Shown here piece by piece: positions 31,353 through 42,269 of a stretch of 64,000 nucleotides of DNA. The stretch comes from Polychytrium aggregatum (taxonomy: Eukaryota; Chytridiomycota; Chytridiomycetes; Polychytriales). The translations under genes and the position numbers were made by a program. The notes under the pieces were generated by a model, which was given only the letters and a program-made list of their open reading frames with translations, was not told the DNA's origin and made no database searches. Within the stretch, counting starts at the first letter, position 1, and every line of letters starts with the position of its first letter. The stretch spans positions 1 through 64,000 of the forward strand of contig NW_026516315.1 in assembly GCF_025602895.1 (NCBI RefSeq), read 5' to 3'.

Positions 31353-33263
31353 TCAGTTTCTTTGCTCGCTGTTGCCGTTGGTTGAGCTGTGAGGAACAGA
31401 GCGTCCAGTCGGGATGGGTGAGAACAGCACCACAAGTCTGTGTCTGGGGCATCAATGCTAACAGCACGTCTGCACTGGACACGATGGTATCGTCATATCG
31501 ACTGATGTGACTGAGCAAGAACGCATGTAAAAGAGACATAGGTACCTTCTACTTTGAGTGGTGTCGAAATAGGACGGCGGGGAATCAGGAAGTGGCTGGA
31601 AGCTTACAGAGCCCAGATTGTCCTTAAGGATATCACTCGATGACGTTGGAGTATCTATTTGGTCGGACGAGGCTGCCGAAGCTGGCGGAATCGCTGGTTG
31701 AACCGCTGGCTGAACTGGGACAGGAGTCACTTCGGTCGGCGCGGCGGCGGCTGTCTCAAGATCCGCTGAAGGAAGAGCGGGCTCCTTCTTGAAACGCTTG
31801 ATGATTCTCTTGCGGAAGATAAAGCCAACCAAGACAACAATCATGCCTGTTGCGCAGTGGAGTGGCGGGTTGTGCACGAACGAGGATGTTAATTAATATG
31901 AAGCACCTCCCACAGTGAGCAAGTGAATAGAAGATAAGGTGGTATTTTCAGCGAAGCCGATAAGACCGACATCGACAAAGACGCTTACTGACGAGTACAG
32001 CCGAGGTGATGAAGGCAATGCCAAGTCCGGAGATCCCAGTTGGACCAGGAGGCGGCTGGACAATGTCTGTGAGCACTGTCCTGTTCAATGGTTCCCAGGT
32101 TCCCGAAGCCGGGTTCATCTGGAGTTCCCATAGTTGACCTTGTGTGTTTGTAAAATATAGGTTCGAGGCCTCTTGAGGACTGTTGAGAGTGACGACAGAT
32201 ATTGCTGTAATATTCATGGTACGAATGCGACTGTTGAAGTCCTGCTGATTGTTGAAAGTCAAAGGTGCCCATGATGCACTGCCATTGTGGAACGTCATCT
32301 CGATCTGGCCGTTCTTGATAGTAAAAACGTGCAGTGAGACGAGAGAAGTGGTATTGATCGCTGAGGCCGCCAGGAGAGGTTTCTCTGGGCCGACTTGATA
32401 TTTGAATGAACCTATACTCCACAAGGGACATGAGTATCGGAGTAATTACACTAGGATTCATTTCCATGAAACGAGATGACAAACGATGGACCGGGTCATA
32501 ACAAGAAAGCACAAGGTCAGTAGTATATTATATGAAACTAACCTGTGGACCAAGCTAAATTGTCGCTGGTCATGTATTCGGTCGCCTCGACTTTCAAATT
32601 TTGACCGTAGACGCGAACCTGGTGGGTTGTATCATAGTCCAAGGCAGCCAAGCTCGAGCCCAGGAGAAAGTTTCGGTACCCGACTTCGGTGATATTCCAG
32701 CGAGAGCTACTGTCCGCCTGATATCTGGCGACCATGAGACTGGAATCGGTGTCCTGGTAGAACAGATCAAAGTTGGTACAGTTGTAGGCCGGGACGGCGA
32801 GGCTAGTGTTTTGGAACGGAACAACGTTCTTCTGGGAGAGGGTGCCGTTCTGCCAGGAACATGGCTGTCCGATACACTCCACATCAGCGAGCGTCTGCTG
32901 GTTGTTGATGTACATCAAACGGATCTATAATATGGAGGGATTTTGTATGGCAACATGTTAGCGTGACTGCAATAGATGCGGCACGGACACACCTGGAAAG
33001 CGAGTTTGGGTGTGCGGCCAGCTCCCGTCGGATGCAATAGTGGAGAAAGGCGATCAACGACTCACGGGAGAGAGCGTATCCGAGGATATCGTTGCCAGGG
33101 GCGTGAACAACTTGGCGTCCCTTGTGACAAGCGTGCTTGGGGACCACAGCGACGAGTTCCAGTCCCGGGAGGTAAGCTGGATGTTGCCTGCGGGGTCTTG
33201 GTAGAACAGCAGAATGGTGCCGTTGCTGATCACGGTTGAAGCGACAGATGAGGCCAGTGTCAT
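31353..33263 (-). CDS. Predicted type I membrane protein with lectin-like beta-propeller ectodomain and PPxY tail
   Basis: Five exons join in frame (33263-33066, 32924-32543, 32411-31989, 31846-31546, 31386-31353), at least 445 aa. The ectodomain repeats a blade-like pattern: ILLFYQDPAGNIQLTSRDW, NFDLFYQDTDSSLMVARYQ, SLHVFTIKNGQIEMTFHNG and NLYFTNTQGQLWELQM, each with a Trp nearby. This resembles fucose-binding or PLL-type fungal lectins. Many NxS/T sites suggest glycosylation. One membrane helix (ISGLGIAFITSAVLV joined to SMIVVLVGFIF) precedes a basic RKRIIKRFKK stop-transfer, then a roughly 100-residue tail with SPPSYF, a PPxY motif that binds WW domains of Rsp5-type ubiquitin ligases. The ATG at 33263 gives no signal peptide, so a first exon further upstream is probably missing. 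Sugar binding is inference. Confidence 0.62.
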
Positions 33264-34181
33264 GTTGAGAGGCACGAGCGAGTGGTTCAGGAGCGGGTGA
33301 GGTGCTTGGTGAGGAGGGAGTCAAGGACGAGGGTGATGAGCCAAGAGGTGTGGGATGAGGCCTTGCTAATATGAACCTGGGAAGCGAGGGAGAGCGAAGA
33401 AAAAAACGATGGCGAGCCAGGAGGCAGAGGGGGGAATGACAACGCGGCTCGGCTGAGTTGGATGCTGTGTTTCACACCAGATGCCTGACCGGCCTCTTGT
33501 TTTCTGTCAGCTTCGGCCATATTCACGGCGAGAGAAACACAATCGCCGAGGCAGGGGGGGGACGCCCAGGTGCGACTCAGCAGCCAGGGCAGGCGAACAC
33601 ACCCCCGCCGCGCGAGCCCAAGACGCGAAAACCTGCCGAAAGGAGACGCGCGCCGCAGCACCGCGAGAGAAAGGCTCTTTGTGGCGGTGGGGAATGGGGC
33701 GGTGTCGCTGCGCATCCCCGTCACACCAAGCGCAGTGCAGGTGGCGATGTCGAACTTGCTGCGCACGCAATCTCCTTGTTTTGCACATTGCACATTGCAC
33801 ATAGGGCCATGCTCAACCACCATCGCCGTGGACATCCGCCACTCGCCAACCCAGACAAACTCCGCCTCGTTTCTCAAAGCTCGAATGTATTGAACACGCT
33901 GTCCCTGACTTGAAAGCACCACCGCCAGCCCCTTGGAGATGTGCTCGCCCATCGTCGAATGATCTTCCAATCGTATCCAACAGCAGTCCACTCTGGATTG
34001 CATCCTCACGCAGTAACCATCCTTTGTCCGCGACTGGTCACCGCGGATGAATCGAGACGATGCCGAATCGGTTTGCCGGACTGTCGCGCCGTAGCTCCGG
34101 CGCTTCTCGAAGGCGGAGCAGCACCAGTCCCGCTTATGAGAACCGAATGGTATGTGCCTCGCACTTGGGTCTTGCACGCTG
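33264..34181. other. Region upstream of the lectin-like membrane protein gene
   Basis: About 920 bp. It probably contains the missing signal-peptide exon and promoter of the preceding gene plus the 3' UTR of the Rho gene. The minus strand stays open over most of it, but I could not find a convincing signal-peptide exon with a matching splice site. Confidence 0.45.
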
Positions 34182-35364
34182 TCACGAAACAACACAGTCC
34201 TCTCGGGGACTGGTTGGCGTTGCCGGGCCGACCTTGCGGCCCACGGACCGAAGCGACGACATGCTGACGGACGATCTGGGCCGGGCTGTTCGGCGGTGCG
34301 TCAGCGCCGCTCGTCCGCTCAGCTCAAAGGCTTCCTTGACGCCGACCGTGGTCTTGGCCGAGGTCTCGACGTAGCCGTAGGCATTAATCGAGTTGGCAAC
34401 GGCCAGCCCCTGAAGGAAGGAGAGGGATGCATCCATCGGTGGTGGTTGTGAGCGACTGAAAAGCATAAGCAGGCGGGCCCTCATGAACCGAAACTCATGC
34501 GCTTTCATCGAAATTTGTCCACGAACCTCCCGGAAGCTGAGCGGACGGAGACCCAATCGTTCGAGAACATCCAGGCTTTCGACGCTGTGGCGGAGATCAG
34601 CCTTGCACCCGGCGAGGATGATTGGCACCGACGCACAGCACTTGCGGATCTCAGGAACCCACTGTCAAACGATCGTGGCCGCAAGGGAGCAAGAGCAGAG
34701 GCAATACCCCATGGTCAGGATACCGCCATCTCGGTGGCTGTCGCTTCTGCAGATCGAGGGAGTAGCTACGTTACCAGAGCCTCGACATTGTCAAGCGAGT
34801 CGGGCGAATCGATCGAGAAGCAGATCATGACCACGTCGGTGTCGGTGTACGAAAGCGTCCGGAGTCGCTCATATCCTTCCTGGCCGGCCGTGTCCCAGAG
34901 CGCCAGCTCGAGGCAGGTTTCATCGATGGTCACACTATGGACGCTGTTCTCAAAGATGGTTGGGACATAGTCCTGCATTCGTGACGGGAGGGGGGGATCA
35001 GAGAACAAGAGAGCGGCCGTTCAGTATGGCTGGTGAGGGGTCATTCAATAACAAACCGGTCGTCCGTGATGTTGGCCACAAAGCGCAGAGCGAGACCAGT
35101 GTATTGGCCCGCCTCGGAGGCAAGCGGACACTGAGACAGAGAGATTAAGACGGCCGAATGACCAGGTGCAAGGGACAGCGACAAGGCTGGGAGGTGAGAT
35201 GGTCGACTTGCTGTTGCGCACCGTACCGCCCCGCTCCCTATCATCGGAGGGCGTTGGCTACCTACACCAAGAAACCGCCCGGTCGAGAAAGCCGCCAGCA
35301 ACGAGGTCTTGCCGCTGGAGCCGTCGCCGACAATGACGAGCTTACGACGGGTGCTGAGAGTCAT
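34182..35364 (-). CDS. Rho-family small GTPase ending in CVVS
   Basis: Four exons (35364-35266, 34972-34775, 34661-34527, 34409-34182) give 219 aa. P-loop [10 protein letters not shown], switch [10 protein letters not shown], switch [19 protein letters not shown], the Rho-type base motif GCKADLR, and ETSAK are all present. After the G domain there is a Ser/Arg-rich tail and a C-terminal CAAX box CVVS, predicted to be farnesylated. Differences from canonical Rho1 (GSSGKT, QEGYERL, shortened insert region) suggest a divergent Rho such as Rho2/Rho3/Rho4, but I cannot assign a subfamily. It would act at the plasma membrane on actin, wall or polarity effectors. Exons 2 and 3 have exactly the same lengths (198 and 135 nt) as in the Rho gene at 42.3-43.6 kb. 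Confidence 0.9.
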
Positions 35365-36640
35365 CTTGAAGCGCGGACAGAGAGCAGATGGCACAGCCGA
35401 GGGCCGGGATGGAGTCGAGAATGTGACAGCATCGAACTCTGGGCCCTGTCCGGGGTTCGACATTTATTGCCGCGGTGGTGGATGGTGGCGGCGAGTCGAC
35501 CAGGGTGAGCGGTGCTGGCTGTATGTGCTGAGATCTGCAGTATGGACAACAGGGTCTCAGGGCAGCCGCATGGCGTTCATCAGAACCGGGATACAGGCCA
35601 TACCAGGGCAATCTGCTAGGGCAATCTGCTGGCTGCTGGAAACAATAGGTCGCCGAGGTCGATGGGCAGCGGGACCAAGACATTGTCGAAACCAGCGCAC
35701 CTTCCTTCGAGCTGCCCCACCACCACCACCCCAGCCACCGCCGAAGCTGCTGGCGCATTCCGAACAGCACATGCTGGCAGTGCGAGCCATCTGGTGTCGG
35801 CCGCGTCTGGGCACGAAGAGCCTCGAACGGCGGCAGTGCATCAGCCCTGCATGAAGTCATTTACACATTCGCCGCCGCCCACATTCATGACAGCGCCACC
35901 CTGGCTTGGATACATGTATCCTGGACGAAATGAACATGCGTCGGCCTCGCCGCCCAGACATGCTCCGCCGTCCGTCCCATTGCCCATTCGTCCCATTGCC
36001 CATCCATCCGTCCGATCGCACCGCCACCTCCAACCATGCCTTGGCCATATCCTTGGCCATATCCTTGGACCATGCCCTTCGGCGTTGTGGGAAAGCCATG
36101 AGTTGTGCGGCGCAGTCACAGCCGCTGCGCACGTCAACTGCTGCGCGCCGAACCTTCCTGGTTTTGTTGCCCCTGGCCAGCCCCCGTTCCCAGGCGAGCC
36201 CAAGCCTTCGCCCCAGCGGGGTGTGATGAGGGGCCATGTTGGCTGTCCATAAATTGCTGGTCTTCCAGATGTCTCCTCGGACCACTCCAAACAAACAGTC
36301 CCGCTGGACTCATCTCCCCGTCCTGCTCGCCGGATAGCCTTCTCCTCCTGTCGGCAAACAATCAGCCCGTCGCACTTTCCCACGGCCATATCCATTGCCG
36401 CTGTTGCACTCTTGCGCTTCTCTGCCACTCAACTCCGGACAAACCACCACCGGACACCCCAAGCCCTCTCCCTCTGCCTCAGTTCCATCGTCGTCGCTGC
36501 TGGTGGCCTCTCAAACCTTGCCGAGTCCATCCTCAAAGCCTCTCTCCCCATCCCCTAGTTTCATCCACGTCGCTCATGCATCGATTCCGAACCACCAACG
36601 GCATCCGAACGAACAATCACCACACTATACGGCGACATTG
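35365..36640. other. Intergenic region upstream of the Rho (CVVS) gene
   Basis: About 1.3 kb between head-to-head genes. The minus strand includes a Gly-rich reading (GYGQGYGQGMVGGGG, near 36030-36073) caused by a CCTTGGCCATAT tandem. The plus strand before 36641 is pyrimidine-rich and may be a 5' UTR. No supported gene. Confidence 0.45.
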
Positions 36641-37873
36641 ATGGCTCTGATATTGAACACCACATCCAATTCTCAAGGGGCTATGCCTGCCCAGCGCACT
36701 GGCGACTCTGCTCCCGCTAGCCAGTCCGAAATTGTATCGTGCGGCTTGACCCTTGACGCACCTGACGGGTTCGAGCCCGCTCGAGCCCACGCTCGCAACC
36801 ACACCCTCGCCCAGGAGACATGCCCCCGAGTCTCTCGCTGGGCCAGCGGTGCGGACGACGAGGTTTTGCCGTGGTCGCTCCTGCCCTTGGCCGGCGAAGA
36901 CGACTTTTCGCGGACAGCGGACGCCTCGGCTGAAGCGTTCGGATACCGACCCCACGACAGCGATGCCACCTCCGACGGTCCCTTTCTGGCAGCCAGCTGG
37001 CTTTGCTCCACGCCGACACTGGCTCCCCGCAGACGCTTCGACAATCCCTCGCACACTCCTGTCTTGCCCGTGATGGAATCACAGCTCCACATCAACGGTC
37101 AGCTCCGAGTCCAATCATATTCCCGGAACCAGGCCCAGTCATTGTGCTCGCCTCAAGCTTCTGGAGGTCTGTTTGGCCCCGCCGGCGAGGTTCATGACGA
37201 CGACGGTGTCATGCTGCGATTCGAGTCCGAAGACATGCAAATCCGCATCAGCCGTGGTGCGTACATCCGCATCATATGCACCACCACCTTGACCTCGGAC
37301 CAGTGTGGTCTCGTCACCACCACAGCCAACACCTTTGGCCGCTCCATGACACTGCTCAATCTGTCTCCGGATGCCTATCGGGTCCTGACGGTGCCCAATG
37401 CCGGCGGCGACTCGGTTCTGTCCGAGGCATTCTCGTGCGAACTCATGGTTCGGATGCTTGGGGCGCGCCTGACCTGGACCGAGATGGAGGTGCGATACTT
37501 TCCCATGGGCGGCGCCATGACCGACTATATCGTCCGGATGGGCAGCGTCGACGTTGCCGTCTCGGTCACCCGAGCCATGGCCTGGAACAAGTCCATCCGG
37601 TTCACCCACCAGGATGCCTACCGGCTCCTTGTCAAGAAGCTTACGGGCATCATCTTTGCCGGCCACAACCTGATGCTGCCCGACCGCGTTGACAAGCACA
37701 TCCTGCATATCTTGACCCCGCACGGATACATTGCCAAGACAATCAAGCGGGTCTGGGCCAAGCTTCCACCCCACATCCGCGCCAGCACCATGGTCGTGGT
37801 TACGGTGTCGAACTGCAAGTGCATATTTAAGAAACGCCGCGAGCTGTGGACGCTCATCGACGACCTCAAGTAA
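36641..37873 (+). CDS. Protein of unknown function with a conserved-looking C-terminal domain
   Basis: Single-exon, 410 aa from the ATG at 36641 (the frame is open from 36395, but the extra 82 residues are Ser/Pro-rich and lie in pyrimidine-rich DNA). The first roughly 200 residues are disordered. From about residue 255 the sequence becomes globular: SVLSEAFSCELMVRMLGARL, EMEVRYFPMGGAMTDYIVRM, GSVDVAVSVTRAMAWNKSIR, AYRLLVKKLTGIIFAGHNLM, ILHILTPHGYIAKTIKRVW and STMVVVTVSNCKCIF. I have an impression of a similar domain in uncharacterised proteins of protists and basal fungi but cannot name the family. The E...Y...TDY...V(S)VTR arrangement loosely recalls PD-(D/E)xK nuclease folds; this is speculation. 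The product is probably soluble, with no signal peptide. Confidence 0.65.
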   Translation: MALILNTTSNSQGAMPAQRTGDSAPASQSEIVSCGLTLDAPDGFEPARAHARNHTLAQETCPRVSRWASGADDEVLPWSLLPLAGEDDFSRTADASAEAFGYRPHDSDATSDGPFLAASWLCSTPTLAPRRRFDNPSHTPVLPVMESQLHINGQLRVQSYSRNQAQSLCSPQASGGLFGPAGEVHDDDGVMLRFESEDMQIRISRGAYIRIICTTTLTSDQCGLVTTTANTFGRSMTLLNLSPDAYRVLTVPNAGGDSVLSEAFSCELMVRMLGARLTWTEMEVRYFPMGGAMTDYIVRMGSVDVAVSVTRAMAWNKSIRFTHQDAYRLLVKKLTGIIFAGHNLMLPDRVDKHILHILTPHGYIAKTIKRVWAKLPPHIRASTMVVVTVSNCKCIFKKRRELWTLIDDLK

Positions 37874-38084
37874 CCCAGCATGCTACCTGCCGCGCGGTCG
37901 CTGAGACCGAAATGACCATACATAGTTCCACTGGGGAAGATTGACGAACAATATTGCCCCGAGCTCGCACAAGCATCGTTGCTCACCCAAAGTCATACGG
38001 CGGTGTGTCCTGTTCACAACTTTCCCAAAGTGAACCGGGATTTCCTGCTTTGAGTCACTGTTGTTACCTTTTTTTGGTCTTGAA
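37874..38084. other. Short spacer after the unknown-function gene
   Basis: About 210 bp of 3' flank with a T-rich stretch near 38070. No gene seen. Confidence 0.5.
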
Positions 38085-38470
38085 TACACACATACCGCCC
38101 ATGGCCTCCATGGTCAAACAGCGTGCCCAAGGTGACTGGAGACGGAGCGTTGCGAGTGACCCGAGTACTTTGATATCGAGAAACCGCACTCTATACGGGG
38201 CTGTCCGAAGAGTCGAGCCTATCCACCATACTCCTGCTTCGAGTCGTCAGCGCCACTCGATCGCGACCACAGGGCATCGACCGAGTGTATTCAAGACGAT
38301 TCCCCCAAACTAATAAAGAGAAAGAGATTGTCAATCAAAACTGGAACAGGCGCACGGTCAGCCCACTGGGCCTGCGGATAACCTTGAAGGTACGGAACTG
38401 AGAGGGGATATTGGCCGCAGGAACAGCAGTCTTCTGTTCAGGTATTGAACATTCTATGCATTTGGACTAG
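38085..38470 (+). mobile_element. Fragment of a second Fanzor-type element
   Basis: This stretch aligns by eye with the zinc-finger-to-right-end part of the Fanzor locus at 12.5-12.9 kb. Shared runs include GATATCGAGAAACC (12601 and 38172 regions), ATCGACCG(A/G)GTGTATTCAAGA (12718 and 38277 regions) and C(A/G)CTGGGCCT (12811 and 38363 regions), in the same order and spacing apart from indels. Similarity fades at about 12922 and 38468. The segment coding the second CxxC pair and the RuvC-III aspartate is largely deleted, and no long frame remains, so this is a non-coding relic. Confidence 0.7.
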
Positions 38471-38695
38471 ACACTGAATGGTCCGAAGGATGAACACAAC
38501 TCATCCTGGTGCTGCGAAGGAATCAGCTGGTCACATGATGACGAGACACCAGCTGAAACGGCTCTCGTGAGTATGGAGGCCACAAATCCTTGAACTTTTT
38601 CGATCCTGTCTCAGTCCCGTCGCGTAAAAGTCTCATTCATGGGTTTGGATGTCATTATGAGATTCAGGAGAGCACAGCCGAGCAGGGAGCATGGA

Positions 38696-41648
38696 TCAGG
38701 GTCGGGTGTGGTTGAGGTAGGTTGTAACGGCTGCTTGGATGTCTGGCGTGCCAAGGTATGTTGCCTGGGAGGTGAAGGTGTGAGTTATGGGATGGAGTCG
38801 ACTTGTGCCGGCAGATGGGAGAGACTTACCAGGATGACGACAGGACGGATTGGGAGATTGAGACTCATCACAAAGTAAACATGGGATGAGGGAGAGGAGC
38901 GCCAGCGACGGCCAAAGAGGGTGTAAGGAATTTTGATATAGTGAGGGCCGTGGCGGATCCATCGAGGCATTTTGTTGACTTGAATCCATCGAGACGAGAA
39001 AAACGACTTTGATGCAGCGATGAAGTTGTCTGGATCGTCGGAGCGAACAATCTCGTTGTCGCGACAGAACCAGGTGATTTGGTTGCCTGATCGATCCTGT
39101 GACCGAATCCATTGACCATCGGCCGAGAATTCCACAAAGGACACACAGTTTGTGTGTCCCTTGAGGGTGTGCTTCATTTCACCTGTGGTGACATCCCAAA
39201 CTTTGATTGTGGTGTCATTTGAGCCGGAGACAATCCACTTGCCATTGGGCGAGATTGCCACGGAGGACACAAAACGGTTGTGTCCCTCGAGTGTGTGCTT
39301 CAATTCGCCTGTGGCAACATCCCACACCTTGACGGAGTTACTACTAGAACCAGCGACAATCCACTCACCATCGAGTGAAATCGCCACAGAGGACACACAT
39401 GTTCTGGGACCTTGGGAGACCCGTTTCTCCTGGCCAGTGGTAGTATCCCACACTTTGATGGTTCTGTCCCAGGAACCGGAGACAATCCATTTGCCATCGA
39501 GTGAGATCGTCACGGAGTTCACCCAGCCTGTGTGTCCCTCGAGGACATGCCTCAATTTGCCTGTCGTAGTATCCCACACCTTGATAGTCTTGTCATTGGA
39601 TCCTGAGGCAGCCCACCTACTATATGGTGAGATCGCCACGGAGGTCACCCAGTCGTTCCTTCCCTTGAAGATGTCCTTCACCGTCCCTGTGGCGGTATCC
39701 CATACCTTGACAGTGCAATCCAAAGACCCGGAGACAATCCACTTGCCATCGGGTGAGATCGCTACGGAGGACACCTAATTCGTGTGTCCAGTGAGTGTCA
39801 TCTCACACGGATCCCAGGTGGGCGTTGGTCCGCAAGTGACCAGGAACGGGATCTTGTCCTCGAGTCGGTCGGCATATGTCTTGTAGATCGCCGTCTTCTT
39901 CGGTGTGAATGCATACCCTGAGTTGTACACCTGTGGTGCACTCTTGATGATCGGATCGGCAAACTCGCGGATGAATCGGTATGTGTCCTTGACCAGTTCC
40001 TTTGTGGTGTTGCCGACGATGGTGCTGGGTGCCTTGGCGATCACTTCTCGCAACACAGCCAGCTGCTCAATGATCGACTTGACCACATGTGTGAGCGACA
40101 CACACTCGAGCCAGAAGAACACATGTGTCTTGACGAACCGAGTGAGCACCGCTGCCACATCGACCATCTCGACCGACTGCCACACCGGACTCGACTCGGC
40201 CACTCCTTCCACACACCACACAAAGTGTGTGATCCAGTGGGCGACGCTGTATCGCAGCGACGGTGTGATCTTGGCTGCGACCCTCTCCTCGAGATCGTCG
40301 ATCTTGTCGTGAAAGTCGAAGATCTCGCAGATGTTGATCACTGGCTCCTGGGCCAGGATGCGGGCCAAGCAACGAGATGCCAGGACCAGATTGAAGCAAC
40401 CGGCCACATGGAAGGCCTCGCCCACCGATTGGTCGCTCAGGAGGAATGCGATGATCGTTTCGTGACTGGCGTGGGGGGCCGCTGCTTCTCGCCACCATCG
40501 ATCGGTGCCAGGACCGGCACCAACAGCTCGACCACATCCATGACCGTGTCAAGAGCAATTCGAAAGAGCTCGGCGATTATCGCTGGGTTGATTTCTGCTC
40601 TTGCGAGCGTGACTGCGGCCACGACGATCTTTGTCTCGGCCGGATGAGCCGGGTCTGCAAAGATGGCTCTGAAGGCAGCCGTGAGAACGGATGCTCTGGC
40701 CTCGTCACCGAGCGACGCCTCCATCGGAACCATGAACGAGAGACACTCGCCACTTCCTCGGGTGCGCTCGGCAACTTTCGTTTCCTTCCTGATTCGGTCA
40801 TCGAGAAAATCGAGCTCGCTGCGACGGTCCAAAATGCCGATAGTGGGTCTTGGGACAGCGGCATCGGTGCGTGGCTGGGAGGACATGCGAATGTGCTGGG
40901 TTGAGGAGCACCGAGGAATAGAGGTGCCGTTGTTGTTGCTGCTGTCGTTGATGCTCGAGTTGTGTTGGAACACCGAATCACCAAGGGAGGCGATGGGACG
41001 TGCAGGCTCTTGGTCTCCATCTTGAGGAGGATACTGCTCGCTCAACTGGCGGATGATGGCGAGGATCTCGGGAAACTTGGGTCTCTGGCCGGGCTCCTGG
41101 TGCCAGCAGCGTTCGATCAGGGCCCAGATGTCGTCGGGGATGCCTTCCACCGGCTTGGGTCGGTTTCCTTTGACGACTTGGGCCTCGATGATCCTTTCCC
41201 TCATTGGCTGGCCATCGACAGTGACCCATACCGGTCGGCAATTGTTCATCACTTCATAAATGATGATGCTAAACGCATAGACATCCGTGGATTTTGAAGA
41301 TCCGGCGGGTTGCTCATCGTCCAGCATCTCGGGTGCCATATAGCTGAGTGTGCCGCCGACTGGCTGGCTGCGACGAGTGCGGTTCATCGTGGCCGAGTTG
41401 TGCTTGGTTCTGGACATGCCAAAGTCGGCCACAACTGCATTGAAGGCACTATCGAGCAGCACATTGAGAGACTTGAGATCGCCATGGACAATGTTGTTGG
41501 CATGCAGGTATGCCATGCCAGAGGCGACTTGGTACAGGAGCCGGATCTTCTCGGCGATGGAGCGTGGAGCTGGGGCGGCTGTCAAAAATATGTCACGGCA
41601 CCGTGGCAGGACAATTCGTCTCAGATTCGCATCCTTGCTGAAATGCAT
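38696..41648 (-). pseudogene. Broken TKL-type protein kinase with C-terminal WD40 repeats
   Basis: Three collinear parts lie on the minus strand. First (41648-40437), a kinase C-lobe with HGDLKSLNVLLD (catalytic loop), DFGMSR and APEML, then ERCWHQEPGQRPKF typical of TKL kinases. The N-lobe (Gly-loop, VAIK lysine) is not found upstream. Second (about 40480-39775), a helical region starting HETIIAFLLSDQSVGEAF in another frame, reached only by a shift in the run of Cs near 40478-40483. Third (39774-38830), about six WD40 repeats (GHTGWVNSVTISLDGKWIVS and similar) separated from the second part by an in-frame TAG at 39775-39777, where the repeat pattern expects Trp. A last exon (38764-38696) follows a normal intron. 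With three separate lesions it looks non-functional, unless sequence errors are involved. Confidence 0.78.
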
Positions 41649-42269
41649 GCCCTGAATCTCAGCCGCTCATTTCTCCCCTCTTCCCACACTACTGTTCATT
41701 GCATCCGCTAACACAGACGTCCAATCGATCGATCAGTGTCGCTCGTGTGCATGGCCGGGACTAGTCGATATCGAGTAACACGTTATATTGCACAGTCGGC
41801 GAGAAAAGACAGACATGAGGAGGGGGGAAACAAGTCGCCAAGGCAATCCGCTGAGAACAGCAGTCCCTGGCAACCAAACAACAGGGGGCAAGGGGCGAGA
41901 GGATAAGGAGAAGTAAAGATAGAGCAACCTGATAATAAACGAAGTGAGGGGGGAGAGGAGGGTGTTATCCTCGAGTTAGGAACAGTATTGAGAAGGTCAT
42001 TTGGGGAGTATCGAGTCACAAGCCTCAACCAAAAGCTTGCCGATAACCGTTCAGAGCTCGGAGGGATGCTCTGCCGAAAGTGGGGGGGGGGAGGCGTGCG
42101 GGTCCGTTTGTCCAATGGAGGGCCCAAGCCCAAGGCTGTCTTGGGGCATTCAAAGGATTTATACCCAAGCTTCTTCAGGGGGAAACATGTCCACACCGAC
42201 AGCGGAAGTATCGGTTCAGAAGCTGGGGGGACATTGGACTACAGGCTGGCCGGCGCTGAAGTGGGCTGC
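41649..42269. other. Spacer upstream of the kinase-WD40 pseudogene
   Basis: About 620 bp where the missing kinase N-lobe would be expected. All three minus frames were read and none shows a glycine-rich loop or VAIK-like lysine. No other gene seen. Confidence 0.5.

Noticed and set aside
33287-34195. 302-aa minus-strand frame before the lectin-like gene
   Set aside because: Scattered Cys/Trp/Arg composition and no domain. It may overlap a missing first exon, but I could not support one.
35841-36428. Gly-rich minus-strand frame
   Set aside because: Derived from a CCTTGGCCATAT tandem; no signal peptide, domain or splice support.
39152-39778. 208-aa plus-strand frame over the WD40 region
   Set aside because: Antisense shadow of the WD40 repeats, with the same periodicity but no family match.
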